DNA of 64,000 nt from assembly GCF_019393635.1 (NCBI RefSeq), contig NC_057862.1, positions 153,307,562 through 153,371,561 of the forward strand, given 5' to 3'. The notes beneath the pieces are model-generated. The model did not search any database. It saw nothing but the letters and a program-made list of their open reading frames with translations, and was not told the DNA's origin. Source of the stretch: Dromiciops gliroides. Lineage: Eukaryota > Chordata > Mammalia > Microbiotheria > Microbiotheriidae. Below, piece by piece: positions 11,765 to 23,116 of this stretch. The position numbers and the translations under genes are program-made. Numbering within the stretch: position 1 is the first letter of the stretch; each line of letters begins with the position of its first letter.

Positions 11765-11877
11765 GGGTGATGCCCAAGCATGGCCTGGATGTCTCAGCTT
11801 GTGAAGTGTTCCGGTTCTACAAGCTAGTGACCCTGAAGGGCCTGATTGAGCCCATCTCCATGATCGTGCCTCGGAGG
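11765..11877 (+). CDS. CORO2B: CORO2B exon: VMPKHGLDVSACEVFRFYKL...VPRR
   Basis: This 113-nt exon (phase 1 to 0) lies between acceptor TTCCACAG and donor AGG|GTAAGT. The split glycine codon completes GLG, then VMPKHGLDVSACEVFRFYKL and VTLKGLIEPISMIVPRR follow. This is the most conserved block of the coronin C-terminal extension that closes the propeller. Confidence 0.97.
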
Positions 11878-12184
11878 GTAAGTACAGGTTCTGTCATGGG
11901 GAAGAGAGGCCACCTAGACACTCCCAATACCTCAGGCACTGTGGTCATCTGCCAGCCAACAGGTCACAACTTGAACAGCAACTATGTTAAATAAATGTTA
12001 AATATGTTAAACAGCCCTTGTGAAATATGATGCTGATACCAACGAAGGAAAATACACAGTCTCTGAGTTGAAAGGGCTTATAATCAAGTGGGGTGGGTGG
12101 GGAGGGGCTTGACTGGTTCATATGAATTCTCCTGGGCTTAGGGAAAGGCTTTCCCAAGATCCTGCAGCCCTCTGCATTATGGGA

Positions 12185-12310
12185 ATTTATTGGTAAATCA
12201 ACAAGTCTTTATTGAGTACCTACCTACTATGTGCTCATATCTGCTACCTCTGTGGGGTATACAGAAGAAATATAAGCCATGCTCCCTGCCCTCAAGAAAC
12301 TTAAGAGTCT
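12185..12310 (-). repeat. L2 3' end, antisense
   Basis: TTTATTGAGTACCTACCTAC, CCCTGCCCTCAAGAAACTTA: reversed L2 terminus. Confidence 0.65.
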
Positions 12311-12339
12311 AGCTAGGGAGGCAGAACTAAAAAAAAACC

Positions 12340-12830
12340 CCAAACCCTTCAGTGTCTCCTCATTGTCTATAAGATAAAATACCAATTTCTTAGTCTGGTT
12401 TTTAAGGCAATCCACATAATGGTTCTGACCCAAGAAATAAGAAGCCTTATTTTGTATTCTGCTTTATTATTCCCCTTGGCTATGTTCTAGCCAAATTGTG
12501 ATATTAGTTATTTGCTACCCTCAACACTCTGTCTTCTGCTTCTGTAAATATGCATCCGTAGCTCCCCACCCCCACCCACCCACCCTCCCCCAACGCCCAA
12601 TTCCTGTATACACTCTATTCTTTTTCCCTACCTCTTAGAATCTTTGTCTTCTCAAGCTCAAGTATTAAATGTTCCTCCATGAAGCCTTCCCTTATCCCTT
12701 TAGTTATCAGTGCTTTCTACCTCAATTTTTCTTGCCCTATTTGTGGAAAGTGAGGGCAGGGAGTGTTGGATGCATCTTTGTGTCATTGGCACCTAGCAGG
12801 CAATTAAGGAATATTTCTCGAATTGAACAG
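12340..12830 (+). repeat. L2 3' UTR, sense
   Basis: Starts with the AGATAAAATACCAATTTCTT block, includes CCTCCATGAAGCCTTCCCTT and GCACCTAGCAGGCAATTAAG, the usual L2 order. Contains a CCCACC run (12563-12590). Confidence 0.7.
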
Positions 12831-12929
12831 AATTGGGAGCTGAATTGAATGGAGTGCAAAAAACTGAGAGGCACAAGCAATAGGGCATAGAGGAAATTGG
12901 AGAAAAGAAGATACCACTTTGGCCAGGAA

Positions 12930-13095
12930 GTCATTCATTCAATAAGCATTTATTAAGCACCAACTATGTGACAGAAACTGTGCTAGGTGCTGGAGATAGA
13001 AATATAAAAGTGAGATAGTTCCTGCCCTCAGAGAACTTCTATGCTACTGGAATTCAGAGAGATGGAAGGGGTAGGGTGGAAACTATATACCAGGT
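12930..13095 (-). repeat. L2 3' end, antisense
   Basis: CATTTATTAAGCACCAACTA, CTGTGCTAGGTGCTGGAGAT, CCTGCCCTCAGAGAACTTC. Confidence 0.7.
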
Positions 13096-13260
13096 ATAAA
13101 TATAGAGACAGGAATGACTATGGTGTCTTTGGGAGATGGTGAGGAAACTTCTCACTTTTTCAGATTTAAGATATAAGGGGCATCACACACACACCATAGG
13201 AAGATAGGAGTAACTTCCCCATCCCATTCCTCTAAGAGTTGTGTTCCTCCACTCCACTAT

Positions 13261-13409
13261 TTTTTTTTTTTTTGGCGGGGCAATGGGGGTTAAGTGACTT
13301 GCCCAGGGTCACACAGCTAGTGAGTGTCAATTGTCTGAGGCTGGATTTGAACTCAGGTCCTCCTGAATCCAGGGCCGGCGCTTTATCCACTGCGCCACCT
13401 AGCTGCCCC
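13261..13409 (-). mobile_element. CORE-SINE, type B
   Basis: Flanked by CACTCCACTATTTTTT on both sides; the tail T-run begins within the left copy. Confidence 0.94.
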
Positions 13410-13599
13410 CACTCCACTATTTTTTAGCCCAGTGAACAGTCAGGGGTTGCTCAGGACTTGTTCTTTAAGATGGGGACAATTGGCCAAGGGAGAGCTTTGG
13501 CTGGGGTGGGATGAAGGCTTGGCTCTGGCATCAGGTAGACTCTTTAATCATTACAAGCTTATAGGACATTAGAGCTGATGGGACCCTTCAAGACCATCA

Positions 13600-13740
13600 C
13601 CTTCACAAACACTGTTGAGCTCTAACTGTCTTCAAGGCCCCGTGGTAGGCACAGTGGGGTTATAGAGGTAGAGGGGCCACAGTCTCTTCCATCTAGGAGC
13701 TAACAGTCTACCTGAAGAGGCAAGATATTTATACACATAG
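13600..13740 (-). repeat. L2, antisense fragment
   Basis: GTGGTAGGCACAGTGGGGTT and CTAGGAGCTAACAGTCTACC fit the reversed L2 end. Confidence 0.5.
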
Positions 13741-13754
13741 AACTAAAAATAATA

Positions 13755-13905
13755 ACACCCAGAAGTGTATGATGTGTCTCCTCCAATAAACTATAAGCAC
13801 CTCGAAGGCAGGAACTATTGTTTTTCTTGGTCTTTGTGTTCCCAGCACCTTGCACAGTGATGAGCACAGAATAAATGCTTCATTAATGCTTGTTGATTGG
13901 AAAAA
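13755..13905 (+). repeat. L2 3' end, sense
   Basis: ATAAACTATAAGCACCTCGA, TCTTTGTGTTCCCAGCACCT, then AATAAATGCTT terminus. Confidence 0.7.
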
Positions 13906-14138
13906 ATGAGAAGTACAAGCACTGTGTGCTTCAGGTCTAAAGATAAGAGAGAGATGAGCTCAGGGATCCGAGTGGCTCCATAGAAAAGACAGGATGTGAA
14001 CTGAGTTCTCTCTGAAGGATGGTTGGCAGGGAAGACTCCTGATCAGCTGGAATGCAGCATTCCCCTAAGTAACCTTCTGCAGCCTGCCTGCCCTCCCCTC
14101 CCCCATTTGCTGGCCTTTCTGTTCTCTCTCATCTGTAG

Positions 14139-14229
14139 TCAGAATCTTACCAGGAAGACATTTATCCCATGACCCCAGGAACGGAGCCAGCTCTGACACC
14201 AGATGAATGGCTGGGAGGCATCAATCGAG
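14139..14229 (+). CDS. CORO2B: CORO2B exon: SESYQEDIYPMTPGTEPALTPDEWLGG
   Basis: This 91-nt exon (phase 0 to 1) lies between acceptor ATCTGTAG and donor CGAG|GTAAGA. It encodes SESYQEDIYPMTPGTEPALT and PDEWLGGINR; the DIYPxTxGxxPALTxxEWxxG stretch is shared by all coronins. Human has SDSYQED at its start. Confidence 0.97.
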
Positions 14230-15229
14230 GTAAGACTCTAAAAGGCTGGGGTTTTAGATGACCTCTGCTCTGACCATCTCTCTGCTGGGGATCACCGCTC
14301 CTTCTCAAACACCAGAAATGGGACTACCAGAGCTTTCATTCCTCAGCCCTCTTTTCCAGGGCAACCGGGTTATATCTGGGAGTTCTCCCAGCTCCAAGTA
14401 AGCTCTGCTAAGTTAAGTCTAGAACCAATTCTACCCATGGATGAGTAGGCTGGCACCCAGATTGTATCATTTCAGGGACCCCATGCATCCCCCTACCCCT
14501 CTGAACCACTCTGTTGCTGACCATAACTTTGCCCAGTGTACTTCCCACAGGCCACATGGGGTACAACTTAAGGCAAATTAAAATTTTGTTTTGAGAAGTC
14601 CACAACTTCTTCCTTTCACCCTTTGGGAGAACTGGAAATTAAAGAATAAAAAAATAAAATGTTACAGAAGACAGAGAGATTTTAGAAGACCATCTGGCCC
14701 AAGGGTTCTTAATCTATTAGTGTGTCATAGACCCCTTCAGCAATCTGGTGAAACCCTATCTCAGAAAAATGTTTTTAAATAATCAAAGAAAGTTCTAATG
14801 GTAAGATGAATTTTTCCCCACCCAAGCCCACAAACCACCTGAAATCTTTCCATGGCATCTTTGGACGCCCAATGAAGAACTTCTGATCTAGTCTACCCCA
14901 CCCCTCTCATTTTACAGGAGAGGAAACTGAGACCCCTGAGAGCAGATTGGAATTCAGGTCTCCCAATTTCTATTTCAGTGCTCTTGAAACTATTTCACAT
15001 CAGAGTCATAACTAGCAATTTTTGCAACCAGGACAAGTGACACAAGAGTGGGGCCATGGTGGGCTGAGAAGGAGTTCACTTGAAGTATGAGGAGGAAATT
15101 ATAGGGTACCATGAGGCAAGTTCTGTCAGTGCCTTCTAAATTATGGCACCCTGAGTCAAAGTCCCAGCTACCCCATCCTAGCTTTGACTGGATCACACTG
15201 AACTTGTCAAATCTAAGGTACAGATCTAT

Positions 15230-15885
15230 GCATGTTGCTCCCCTGCTCAAGAAACTTCCTTGGCTCCCCACTTTATAGGACTAAAGACTTAGAGCTAAAA
15301 GGGAACTTAGAGGTCATCAAGACTAAAAGCCGTCATTGCACAGATGAGAAAACTGAAGCATATGATACCTTGTCCAAGGTCACACAACTAATGCATGTCT
15401 AAGGCAGGATTTGAACTAAGTTTTTCCCTGATTCTACATGCAATCTATACCCCCATTCCACATTGTCTCTAGGATAAAATACAAACTCATTAGCCTCACA
15501 TTTTAGACCTTCAACAATCTGATTCCCACCTAATTTTCCACATTTTTCCCATATTATTTCCTTTCACACACTCTACATACCAGCCCAACTGGCATAACTA
15601 GCTATTCCCCAACTCTCCATCTCAGGCCTCATGTCCCTCTGCATTTGCTCAGGTCATTCCCCATGCATGGACTGCCCTCCCCACTGCTTCTAGGCCTTTT
15701 CTAAACCTCATTTTCCTTCAAGACTCAGGTCAAGTGTCACCTTTTCCATGAAGGCTTCTCTGATACTTCACAGGTACTTATGTTCTCACCTTGCTCTTAT
15801 TGTCTTATACTGACTTCTCTGTAAAATCATTGTGCCCCCACCCCCAGCAGAACATAAAACTCCTCAAAGGCAATCTCGAGTACAA
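15230..15885 (+). repeat. L2 3' UTR, sense, split by a MIR3-like insert
   Basis: CCCTGCTCAAGAAACTTCCT (L2) breaks at about 15274 and resumes at about 15472 with AGGATAAAATACAAACTCAT, then TTTTCCATGAAGGCTTCTCT. The interrupting 15274-15470 segment is an antisense MIR3-like SINE. Confidence 0.7.
15274..15470 (-). repeat. MIR3-like CORE-SINE within L2
   Basis: GAGGTCATCAAGACTAAAAG, ATTGCACAGATGAGAAAACT, AAGGTCACACAACTAATGC. Younger than the L2 it interrupts. Confidence 0.65.
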
Positions 15886-16348
15886 AAGTGCAAACATAAT
15901 GTATGATATCCTACTTGGATTGGAGCCCATGTTACCTGACTACCTGTCCTGCCTACTCTCCTACTGCGCAACCTTCCCTCCAGCTCATTGGTTGTCAACA
16001 AAATCAGGACTCGAAAGTATAATACAACCACTTTGTGACTTAAGCAATGGGGAAAATACCACACATTCTATAAAATTCAATTCAACAAACATTTATTAAG
16101 CACCTATCATGCACAAGACATGTACTAGGTCTAGGGATACAAAGATATGCGGTATATGGACACAACTTTCAAAGAATCTGAAGCCTAATAGATATAGACA
16201 CAAATAACAATTAAATGAGGCAGAGCAAGATAACATAAAAGAAAAGGCCATGCAAGGTGCTATGAGACACTGGAGGAAGGAGAGAGCACTGGAGATGAAG
16301 GGAGAAGGGAGTGGGCAGAGAAGGTTTGGTGGATAATTCACTTTGTTG

Positions 16349-16607
16349 TTTTTGTTGTTGTTCAGTCCTTTCAGTCTTGTCTGATTCTTCATGACTCCAT
16401 TTGAGGTTTTCTTGGCAAAGACATTGGAATGATTTGCCATCTCCTTCTCCAGCTCATTTTATAGATGAGGAACTGAGGCAAACAGGGTTAAGTGACTTGC
16501 CCAGGGTCACACAGCTAGGAAGTGTCTGAAGCCAAATTTGCACTCAGGAAGATGAGTCTTCCTGACTCTAGGCTTGGCACTCTATCCATGGTGCCACCTG
16601 GCTGCTG
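16349..16607 (-). mobile_element. Mar-1 SINE with BovB/RTE-type tail
   Basis: Antisense order: tail GTTGTTCAGTCCTTTCAGTC and TTTTCTTGGCAAAGACATTG, then CTCATTTTATAGATGAGGAA, core GGGTCACACAGCTAGGAAGT, and head TGGTGCCACCTGGCTGC. The tail resembles BovB LINE 3' ends, the published partner of Mar-1. Confidence 0.85.
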
Positions 16608-16750
16608 TGATGGAAGATGTAGTACTTAAATCTTAAATAGAAGAATTTCATTAGATTGGGATGAGGGATAAAGGATCTATTTCAAGCAGGAGGTCCAGTG
16701 TGAGCAAAGGCAGGGAGATGGGAGAGGGCTGATTGAGAATGATAGATGAA

Positions 16751-16942
16751 GGGGCAGCTAGGTGGCACAGTGGATAAAGCACCAGCCCTGGATTCAGGAG
16801 GACCTGAGTTCAAATCCAGCCTCAGACACTTGGCACTTACTAGCTATGTGACCCTGGGCAAGTCACTTAACCCTCATTGCCCTGCCCCAAAAAACACAAC
16901 AACAACAACAACAAAAACCCTGTTCCAAAAAGAGAGAGAGAG
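16751..16942 (+). mobile_element. CORE-SINE, type B
   Basis: Flanked by GAATGATAGATGAAG (left from about 16737, right from 16941). Tail is (CAA)n with a GAGAGA run. Confidence 0.94.
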
Positions 16943-17331
16943 AATGATAGATGAAGAGTGATTGACTTCAATTGGAAAGTAGAGCATGTGAGGGGAGGAT
17001 GGGGTGTGGAGTGGTATGTGTTAAGGTTGGAACTGTGGATTGGAGTCAGATTGTGGAGGGTCATGAGTTTGTATTTTAGTCAAGAGGCCATGGGGGATTT
17101 TGAATGGATCACTAGATTAGGAAGGTTTCTCAAGCTGTGATGTGAAGGGTAGCACAGAGACAACAGGCTGGAGAAAGGAAAACCAGTTAGCGGCCTCTGA
17201 GAACCATCTAGGTGAAAGGTGGGGGCCTGGGCTAGAGTGTTTACTTTGGGAGCACAGAAGTAGACACAGATGCAACAGATTACAGGTCAACTGATTAGAT
17301 ATGGGGAGTGGTGGGGAAGAAGAGTTAAAGA

Positions 17332-17565
17332 GTTATCTAGGTGATACAATGGAGAGAGTGCTGGACCTGGAGCCAGGAAGACCTGATTTCAAATCCAACC
17401 TCAGACACTTACTAGCTGTGTGACCCTGGGCAAGTCATTTGACCTCTATTTGCTTCAGTTTCCTCATCTGCAAAATGGGGGTTATAATAGCACCTTCTGT
17501 CATTGTTATGAGGATCAAATGAGATAATATTTGTAAGGTTCTTCTCAAGTTATAAGCCAAAGTGA
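17332..17565 (+). repeat. MIR/Ther-1 SINE
   Basis: GGTGATACAATGGAGAGAGT head, CTTACTAGCTGTGTGACCCT core, CATCTGCAAAATGGGGGTTA and GTTATGAGGATCAAATGAGA tail in full MIR order. Confidence 0.8.
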
Positions 17566-18404
17566 TTGGGAGGATGGTGGTGCTATCTACTACAGTAGCA
17601 TAAGAGAAATGAGTGGAAGGCACAGGCTTTGGATAGTGAGTTCAATTTTGCCCATGTCGAATTTTAAGGGTTAGTAATATATCCCTGTAGAAATACCCAG
17701 CAGGCAGCTGGGAATATAGAAGCAGAGCTCTGGGAAAAGGTCGGGGGAAGAAAGATGTGGGTGTCATCTGCATCGAGGGAAGGCATCATTGGAATCAAAT
17801 GAGTGCATGAGATTTGAGGTTGGGGGAGAGAGTATAAAAAGAGGAGAAAGGCACCAAAGGCAGATCCTTGGGCAACACATACATGAAGGATTCCAACACA
17901 AAGACAGTGCAGCTTCAAGTTTTAGTAGCTTAATACTGCACTAAGACTTCTGGAGCACTCTGAGTAACCAAAACGTGGTTGGCCAGAATCTTAGAATCCT
18001 GCAACTAGAAGAGATCTCTGGAGTCATCTAGCTTGTCCTAGTTTCAGTTAGGGATAAACTTAGGCAGCCAGAGGGAAAAAAGCTTTCTCCTTCAGTCACT
18101 TTATGTCAAACAGGAGGACCTCAACTAGCTGGCATCTCTTCTTTACAACTCCCTTGCTATAGAAAGATGGGCACAGATATCTCTGACAGGTTTGTGGGGA
18201 AGAACTACTTTTTAAGTCCTGAGATCTCCAGGAAAGGAGGGGAGGGAGGTGGTGCAAGCAAGAGGAAGCTTATTGGAATCATGGAAGTAGTCCCAGATTT
18301 GGAGGTGGGAGAGCTGGGACCACATCCTGCTTCTGACTCCACACCTTCAGGGGCCTCTTGGTTTAATTTAAGTGAGACCAAGAAGGACAAAAATCACAAA
18401 GTGA

Positions 18405-19255
18405 ATCTATAAATCTTAGAGTTGGAAGAGACCTCATCAATCAAATCACCTAGGCTACCCCACCCCCAGATCCAATAAAGGATGGCTTCTACAATGTACC
18501 CAACAACTGATCATCGAGGCTCTGCTTGAAGACCTCCAATGAAGGCAAATCCCTCACCTCCCAAAGCAGTGCGTTTTTCTTTGGGATAACTCCAATTTGT
18601 TAAGACATTTCACCTTACATCAAACCTAACTTTGTCTTCCTGCTGGGGCCATATCCCTCTTGGGCATAAGATGCTTACACGCATGAGCTGTCCTTCAGAC
18701 ACTGATCATGACCTCTGTAAGGCTTCTCTTCTCCCAGCTGAACCTCCCCAATTCTTTCAGCTGAACCTCATATAGCACAAACTCAAGAATGGCCTCCACA
18801 GACCACTCTGGTTGCCTTTCTCTGGACATTCTCCATCTTATCAATGTACTTCCTACAAATACTGTGACACAGACCTAAACACAATACTTTGGATGTGGTC
18901 TGACCAGCATAGCCGAAGATGTCAGGGCTATTCTCTCCTTATTTCTGAAAGCTATACCTTATTTGGTGTAGGCCAAGATTCCATTCGCTTTCTTGTCTTC
19001 TGCAGCAGATTATTGACTCATAATAAATTTGCAGCCTATTAAGACCCTCAGATCTTTTTTAGGCAAATGTCTTTCTAGCCATGCATCTACTTATGAAGTT
19101 GATATTTTGAACCCGAATGTAAAACTTTACATTTACCTTTATTAAATTTTATCTTCTTATATTGAGCCCAGCATTCTAACTTGTCAAGATCTTTTTTAGA
19201 TCCTGACTCAGTCACTTTTCTTTTCAGTTGAAATCTCATGCAGAGACTCTTGTCT
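18405..19255 (-). repeat. L3/CR1-type LINE 3' part
   Basis: Reads in CR1 antisense order: TAGAGTTGGAAGAGACCTCA, GCTCTGCTTGAAGACCTCCA, GTTGCCTTTCTCTGGACATT, TTGGATGTGGTCTGACCAGC, AGATTCCATTCGCTTTCTTG, TTACATTTACCTTTATTAAA. About 850 bp, no inserts. Confidence 0.8.
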
Positions 19256-19412
19256 TAACTGTCATGCAGCTTTTAGGATTTAGTTGTGTTTATGGAAGGA
19301 GTAAGGAATACTTTCTATTTTCTTGGCACTTTTAATTTTGCCATGGCTTTCACATTTGTTTCACTCTTACAAAAATCCTGCAAGGGAGGCACAGGGAAAT
19401 GAGTTACTCCAA

Positions 19413-19441
19413 TCTTTTTTTTTTCTTTCTTTCTTTCTTTC

Positions 19442-19520
<79 letters not shown>

Positions 19521-19700
19521 CTCTTTTTCTTTCTTTCTTTCTTCCTTCCTTCCTTCCTTTCTTTTTTTTGCAGGGCAATGGGGTTAAGTGACTTGTCCAG
19601 GGTCACACAGATGGTAAGTATGTGTCTGAGGCCAGATTTTAACTCAGGTCCTCCTGAATCCAGGACCAGTGCTTTATCCACTGTACCACCTAGCTGCCCC
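19413..19700 (-). mobile_element. CORE-SINE, type B, with expanded GAAA tail
   Basis: SINE body 19571-19700; its A-tail has grown into a (TTTC)n array of about 140 bp (19419-19561). CTCCAATCTT lies on both sides, so the array belongs to the inserted element. Confidence 0.93.
19419..19561 (-). repeat. (GAAA)n microsatellite in a SINE tail
   Basis: Nearly pure TTTC on the plus strand, with three TTCC units at the right end. Gives artefactual Phe/Ser/Leu and Lys/Glu/Arg reading frames. Confidence 0.97.
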
Positions 19701-19731
19701 TGCTCCAATCTTAAGTTTCAAGAAACCAGTC

Positions 19732-20145
19732 TTAAGGCAGTTGGTGACACAATGTATGGGGCTGGGAAAATCTGAGTTAAAATCTGGCCTCAGGTACTCC
19801 TTAGCTGTGTGACCTTGGGCAAGTCACTTCCACCTCTGTTTCCTCAACTGTAAAATGAGGATCATGATAGCACCTACCTTGCAGGGTTGTCATGAGGAAC
19901 AAATGAGCTAATATTTGTAAAATATTATTGGGGGCAGCTAGGTGGCGCAGTAGATAAAGCATTGGCCCTGGATTCAGGATGACCTGAGTTCAAATCCAGC
20001 CTCAGACACTCGACACTTGCTAGCTGTGTGACCCTGGGCAAGTCACTTAACCCTCATTGCTCTGAAAACAAACAAAAAAACCCAACAAAATATGATTGGA
20101 GCGCAATAACTGGCACATAGTAGAAACTATATAAATGCTTATGCC
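19732..20145 (+). repeat. MIR SINE split by a CORE-SINE
   Basis: Left part runs to AATGAGCTAATATTTGTAAA; right part resumes GGAGCGCAATAACTGGCACA. Typical MIR core CTTAGCTGTGTGACCTTGGG. Confidence 0.8.
19931..20087 (+). mobile_element. CORE-SINE, type B, inside MIR
   Basis: Duplication AAAATATTATTGG / AAAATATGATTGG (one difference) marks insertion into the MIR. Confidence 0.94.
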
Positions 20146-20565
20146 CTTCTTTTCTTCTGAGACAGAAACACAGTCTCCTACCTCTTAAATGTAACTACAG
20201 GTTTTATTAATAACATAACAAACCACCAATGATATGCACATGCGGAAAGGATAAAAGGACACATGTTAATCAGCTCCACTGACCATGTTGTTTCTCAGCT
20301 ATCTGTCTACTCTCTGAGAAGCAACATGTCATGTGTCCATAGTAGTTCAAGGAAACTGGCTTGTTCAGAACTAGGGACTAAGTCTGAGTGGTAACAGCAG
20401 TTAGGGGCAGTGATGTCTTATTTTCGAGTGGCCAAAAAAAGCCCTTTTCAAATACACTGCTCTAAGAATATACTAATTATGAGTAAACTAAAGAAGGCTC
20501 TATCCAGGAGTTCTTAGAATTCCTTTGATGTCAAGGGATATCCTTATGAATTCATCAGTCATTCT

Positions 20566-20596
20566 GTGTGTGTGTATGTGTGTGTGTGTGTGTGTT
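20566..20596. repeat. (TG)n microsatellite
   Basis: About 15 TG units with one TA interruption, in the intron before the penultimate CORO2B exon. Confidence 0.95.
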
Positions 20597-20936
20597 TTGC
20601 ATTGCTCTCCACTCCAGGAGTGGGGAGAAGGGGCCCAGTTTGATTATACTTCAGGCACATATGATTATTATTTGTGGATGAGGAAATCGAGTCCAGGGGA
20701 AATGCAGTAACTAGTCCTCACGTAGCTCTTCAGTGACAGAGCTGGGCCCAGAACACTCATTTCCAAACTCATATTCCAGGGCTTATCCCACACTGCCACA
20801 CTAAAACAAGTTAAAAGATAGCAGGTAAGGGAAAGAGGAGGTATTACCCAAGAAAACATCATGGAATTGTCAGGACAGCTCACCAGCACAGTTGGTCCTG
20901 TCATGAGCCCAACTGACAGCCTCTTGCCTCCCCTAG

Positions 20937-21076
20937 ATCCAGTGCTGATGTCTTTAAAAGAAGGCTATAAGAAATCTCCCAAAGTGGTGTTTAAGGCCCC
21001 AATCAAAGAGAAGAAGAGTGTTGTGGTCAACGGAATAGATTTATTAGAAAATGTCCCACCCAGGACAGAAAACGAG
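20937..21076 (+). CDS. CORO2B: CORO2B exon: PVLMSLKEGYKKSPKVVFKAP...RTENE
   Basis: This 140-nt exon (phase 1 to 0) lies between acceptor CCCCTAG and donor GAG|GTAAGC. The codon split across the junction restores D of RDPVLM. It encodes PVLMSLKEGYKKSPKVVFKA followed by PIKEKKSVVVNGIDLLENVP and PRTENE. This is the lysine-rich unique linker between propeller and coiled coil, the part that separates type II coronins from one another. Confidence 0.97.
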
Positions 21077-21514
21077 GTAAGCAACATCAGTTATTGCATC
21101 CCTGGTCCTCAAAGAGGGAGACCTTTAAATTTCAATTTCGCGTTCCCAGCCTTCAAACCGGCTTCTCTCCCAGTCATCTTTCTTTTTGTGACAAACTCCA
21201 TAAGCAGACTGCTGTTAGCTTCCACTGCTGCCCTGACCCTCTTAAATACCATCTGGAGAAGGGAGGGGGGAGAAGGGTTTTTCCCCCTTCGGAAACCTTA
21301 AATTCACTTTTGTTAAGAATTGTGTTTCCTGTCATGGATTCAGTTTCCAGCCATTATTGTTGCTTGCTGTTACTGGAGTTATAAATCACTGTCTTCACCT
21401 GCCATGGTATTTAGGTGGTGATGGCAACTGACAATTCATTGTTATGTTTTTTTTTCTTGGGGGTGGGATATGAGAGGGGGGAGCAGGGGATATTTCAGAT
21501 GAGTCTTTTGTTTG

Positions 21515-21760
21515 AGAGGCATCATGGCTTAATAGAGGACTGGAATTGAATCTTGCTTCAGATATTTACTAGCTGAGTGACCCTGGGTTAGTCACTTAAC
21601 CTCCCTCAGCCTCAGTTTTTTCATCTGCAATATGGAGATAAAAATAGTACCTACTGTTACAGGGTGCTTATGAAAATAAAATAAGAGATACATAGGATGC
21701 TTTGTAAAACTTAAAATGCTATATAAAAGTGAGCTATTTATTATTATTAAAGGACTTCAT
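21515..21760 (+). repeat. MIR SINE
   Basis: GCATCATGGCTTAATAGAGG head, CTAGCTGAGTGACCCTGGGT core, TTCATCTGCAATATGGAGAT and ATGCTATATAAAAGTGAGCT tail. Confidence 0.78.
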
Positions 21761-22079
21761 AAACTATTAATTGTTATATGAACCTAAGCCCCACTCACAT
21801 AACCACAGGCACACTTTGTTAGATCTTCCTAAGGGTTTCTCCTTCTAACCCTTGTAGTTCTGTAAAGAAGGTTCAAAGATATCATAAAAAACAGTTCACT
21901 TACCCAAGAGTAACTTATTTGGTCACCTTTCCTGAACTTTGAAGGAAGTTTTTAAAATATTGGCTTCCAAAGCAATCCAGACTGAATGCCCTAATACTAG
22001 CTTATGTTTCAATAGCATATTAAGGTTTTCAAGGTGCTTCATATGCATGATGCTTACAACTCTGTGAGGAATATAGTGT

Positions 22080-22290
22080 GAGTAGTGTTGTTATAAGTTG
22101 TTTCTGACTCTTCATGACCCTATATGGGGTTTTCTTGACAAAGATACTGGAGTAGTTTGCCATTTCCTTCTCCAGTGGATTAAGGCAAACAGAGGTTAAA
22201 TGACTTGCCCAGGGTCACACAGCTAGTGAATGTATAGGCAGGATTTGAACTCAGGTTTCCTGACTCTAGTCCTAGTGCTTGGTCAAGGAA
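22080..22290 (-). mobile_element. Mar-1 SINE
   Basis: BovB-like tail ACTCTTCATGACCCTATATG and GTTTTCTTGACAAAGATACT, then CCTTCTCCAGTGGATTAAGG and a normal core; head shortened. Confidence 0.8.
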
Positions 22291-23044
22291 CCAACTAGTG
22301 AGTAGTAATATCATTCCCAATTTGAAGATAAAGGTGAGGCTTAAACAGGTTTATTGATTTGCCTAAGGTCTCATCAGTGTGCTCTTCTGTTCCCAAGGCC
22401 AATGCTTTCCACCATACTATACCATACTATTGTAATAGTTTATATAATTGCACATGTATAACCCATATCTGATTGCTTACTGCCTCAAGAAGTGGGGAGG
22501 GGAGGGAAAAAGGGGGATAAAATGTGGAACTCAGAACTAGAAATAAAAATGTTTATTATTTTTAAAAAAATAAAGTTTACTATCTCTGTAAAGTTCATAT
22601 CCTTTGGACAGTGCTTCAGTCTCCCCATCTCCCTTGCTCAGTGCCATTGGCTGATTTTATCCACAATTCTAGAACCTTTGGTTACCTGGTTTCTCAGCCC
22701 ATAGCAAATTACAGAGGGTCGGGGAAGCAGGAGACAGAAAGCTATAAAAATAAAATACAAGAATTAGAAAAGTAGAGCAATCTGGGGCCATTTAGTGAAG
22801 GGGAAAACAGCCTTAGACATTTCAGTGGCCCCAAGGGCATCCCTGTATTACATAGTATTGATGTAGATGATGATGATTCTGAATCATAGAGAAAAGGTTG
22901 AATCCTGTGTTGACTGTGTGTCTTAAAAGGCAAGAGGAATACATTATGCATTTTGGAAAGATTTCCATCCCAAATGGTTCAAGTGAAAAGAATAGAGCGT
23001 TGCCTTTTAAAGGGATATGCGTCAGTCATCTGGAAAATTCACTT

Positions 23045-23077
23045 ACATAGGGCAAGCATCTGATGATGCCAGAGAAA

Positions 23078-23116
<39 letters not shown>

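Larger units (their letters stand above)
11878..14138 (+). other. CORO2B intron
   Basis: Largely L2 fossils in both orientations (12185-12310, 12340-12830, 12930-13095, 13600-13740, 13755-13905) plus one type B CORE-SINE (13261-13409). Confidence 0.6.
16080..17920 (-). repeat. long L2 copy, antisense, with three SINE inserts
   Basis: Starts with ACAAACATTTATTAAGCACC (reversed 3' end) and continues to GTTCAATTTTGCCCATGTCG and GGCAGATCCTTGGGCAACAC, the reversed L2 3'UTR. It is interrupted by a Mar-1 (16349-16607), a CORE-SINE (16751-16942) and a MIR (17332-17565). This is the longest antisense L2 in the window. Confidence 0.7.
14230..20936 (+). other. largest CORO2B intron in the window
   Basis: Repeat-dense: L2 (15230-15885; 16080-17920), Mar-1, CORE-SINEs, MIRs, an L3/CR1 copy (18405-19255) and a (TTTC)n array (19419-19561). 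Two blocks without recognised repeats are 14240-15220 and 20150-20930; the latter carries a (TG)n run at 20566-20596. Confidence 0.6.

Noticed and set aside
19315-19775. Lys/Glu/Arg and Phe/Leu/Ser frames
   Set aside because: Produced by the (TTTC)n array in a SINE tail.
20150-20520. Possible LTR or other element around ACAGGTTTTATTAATAAC
   Set aside because: No defined ends or target duplication could be found; left unassigned.
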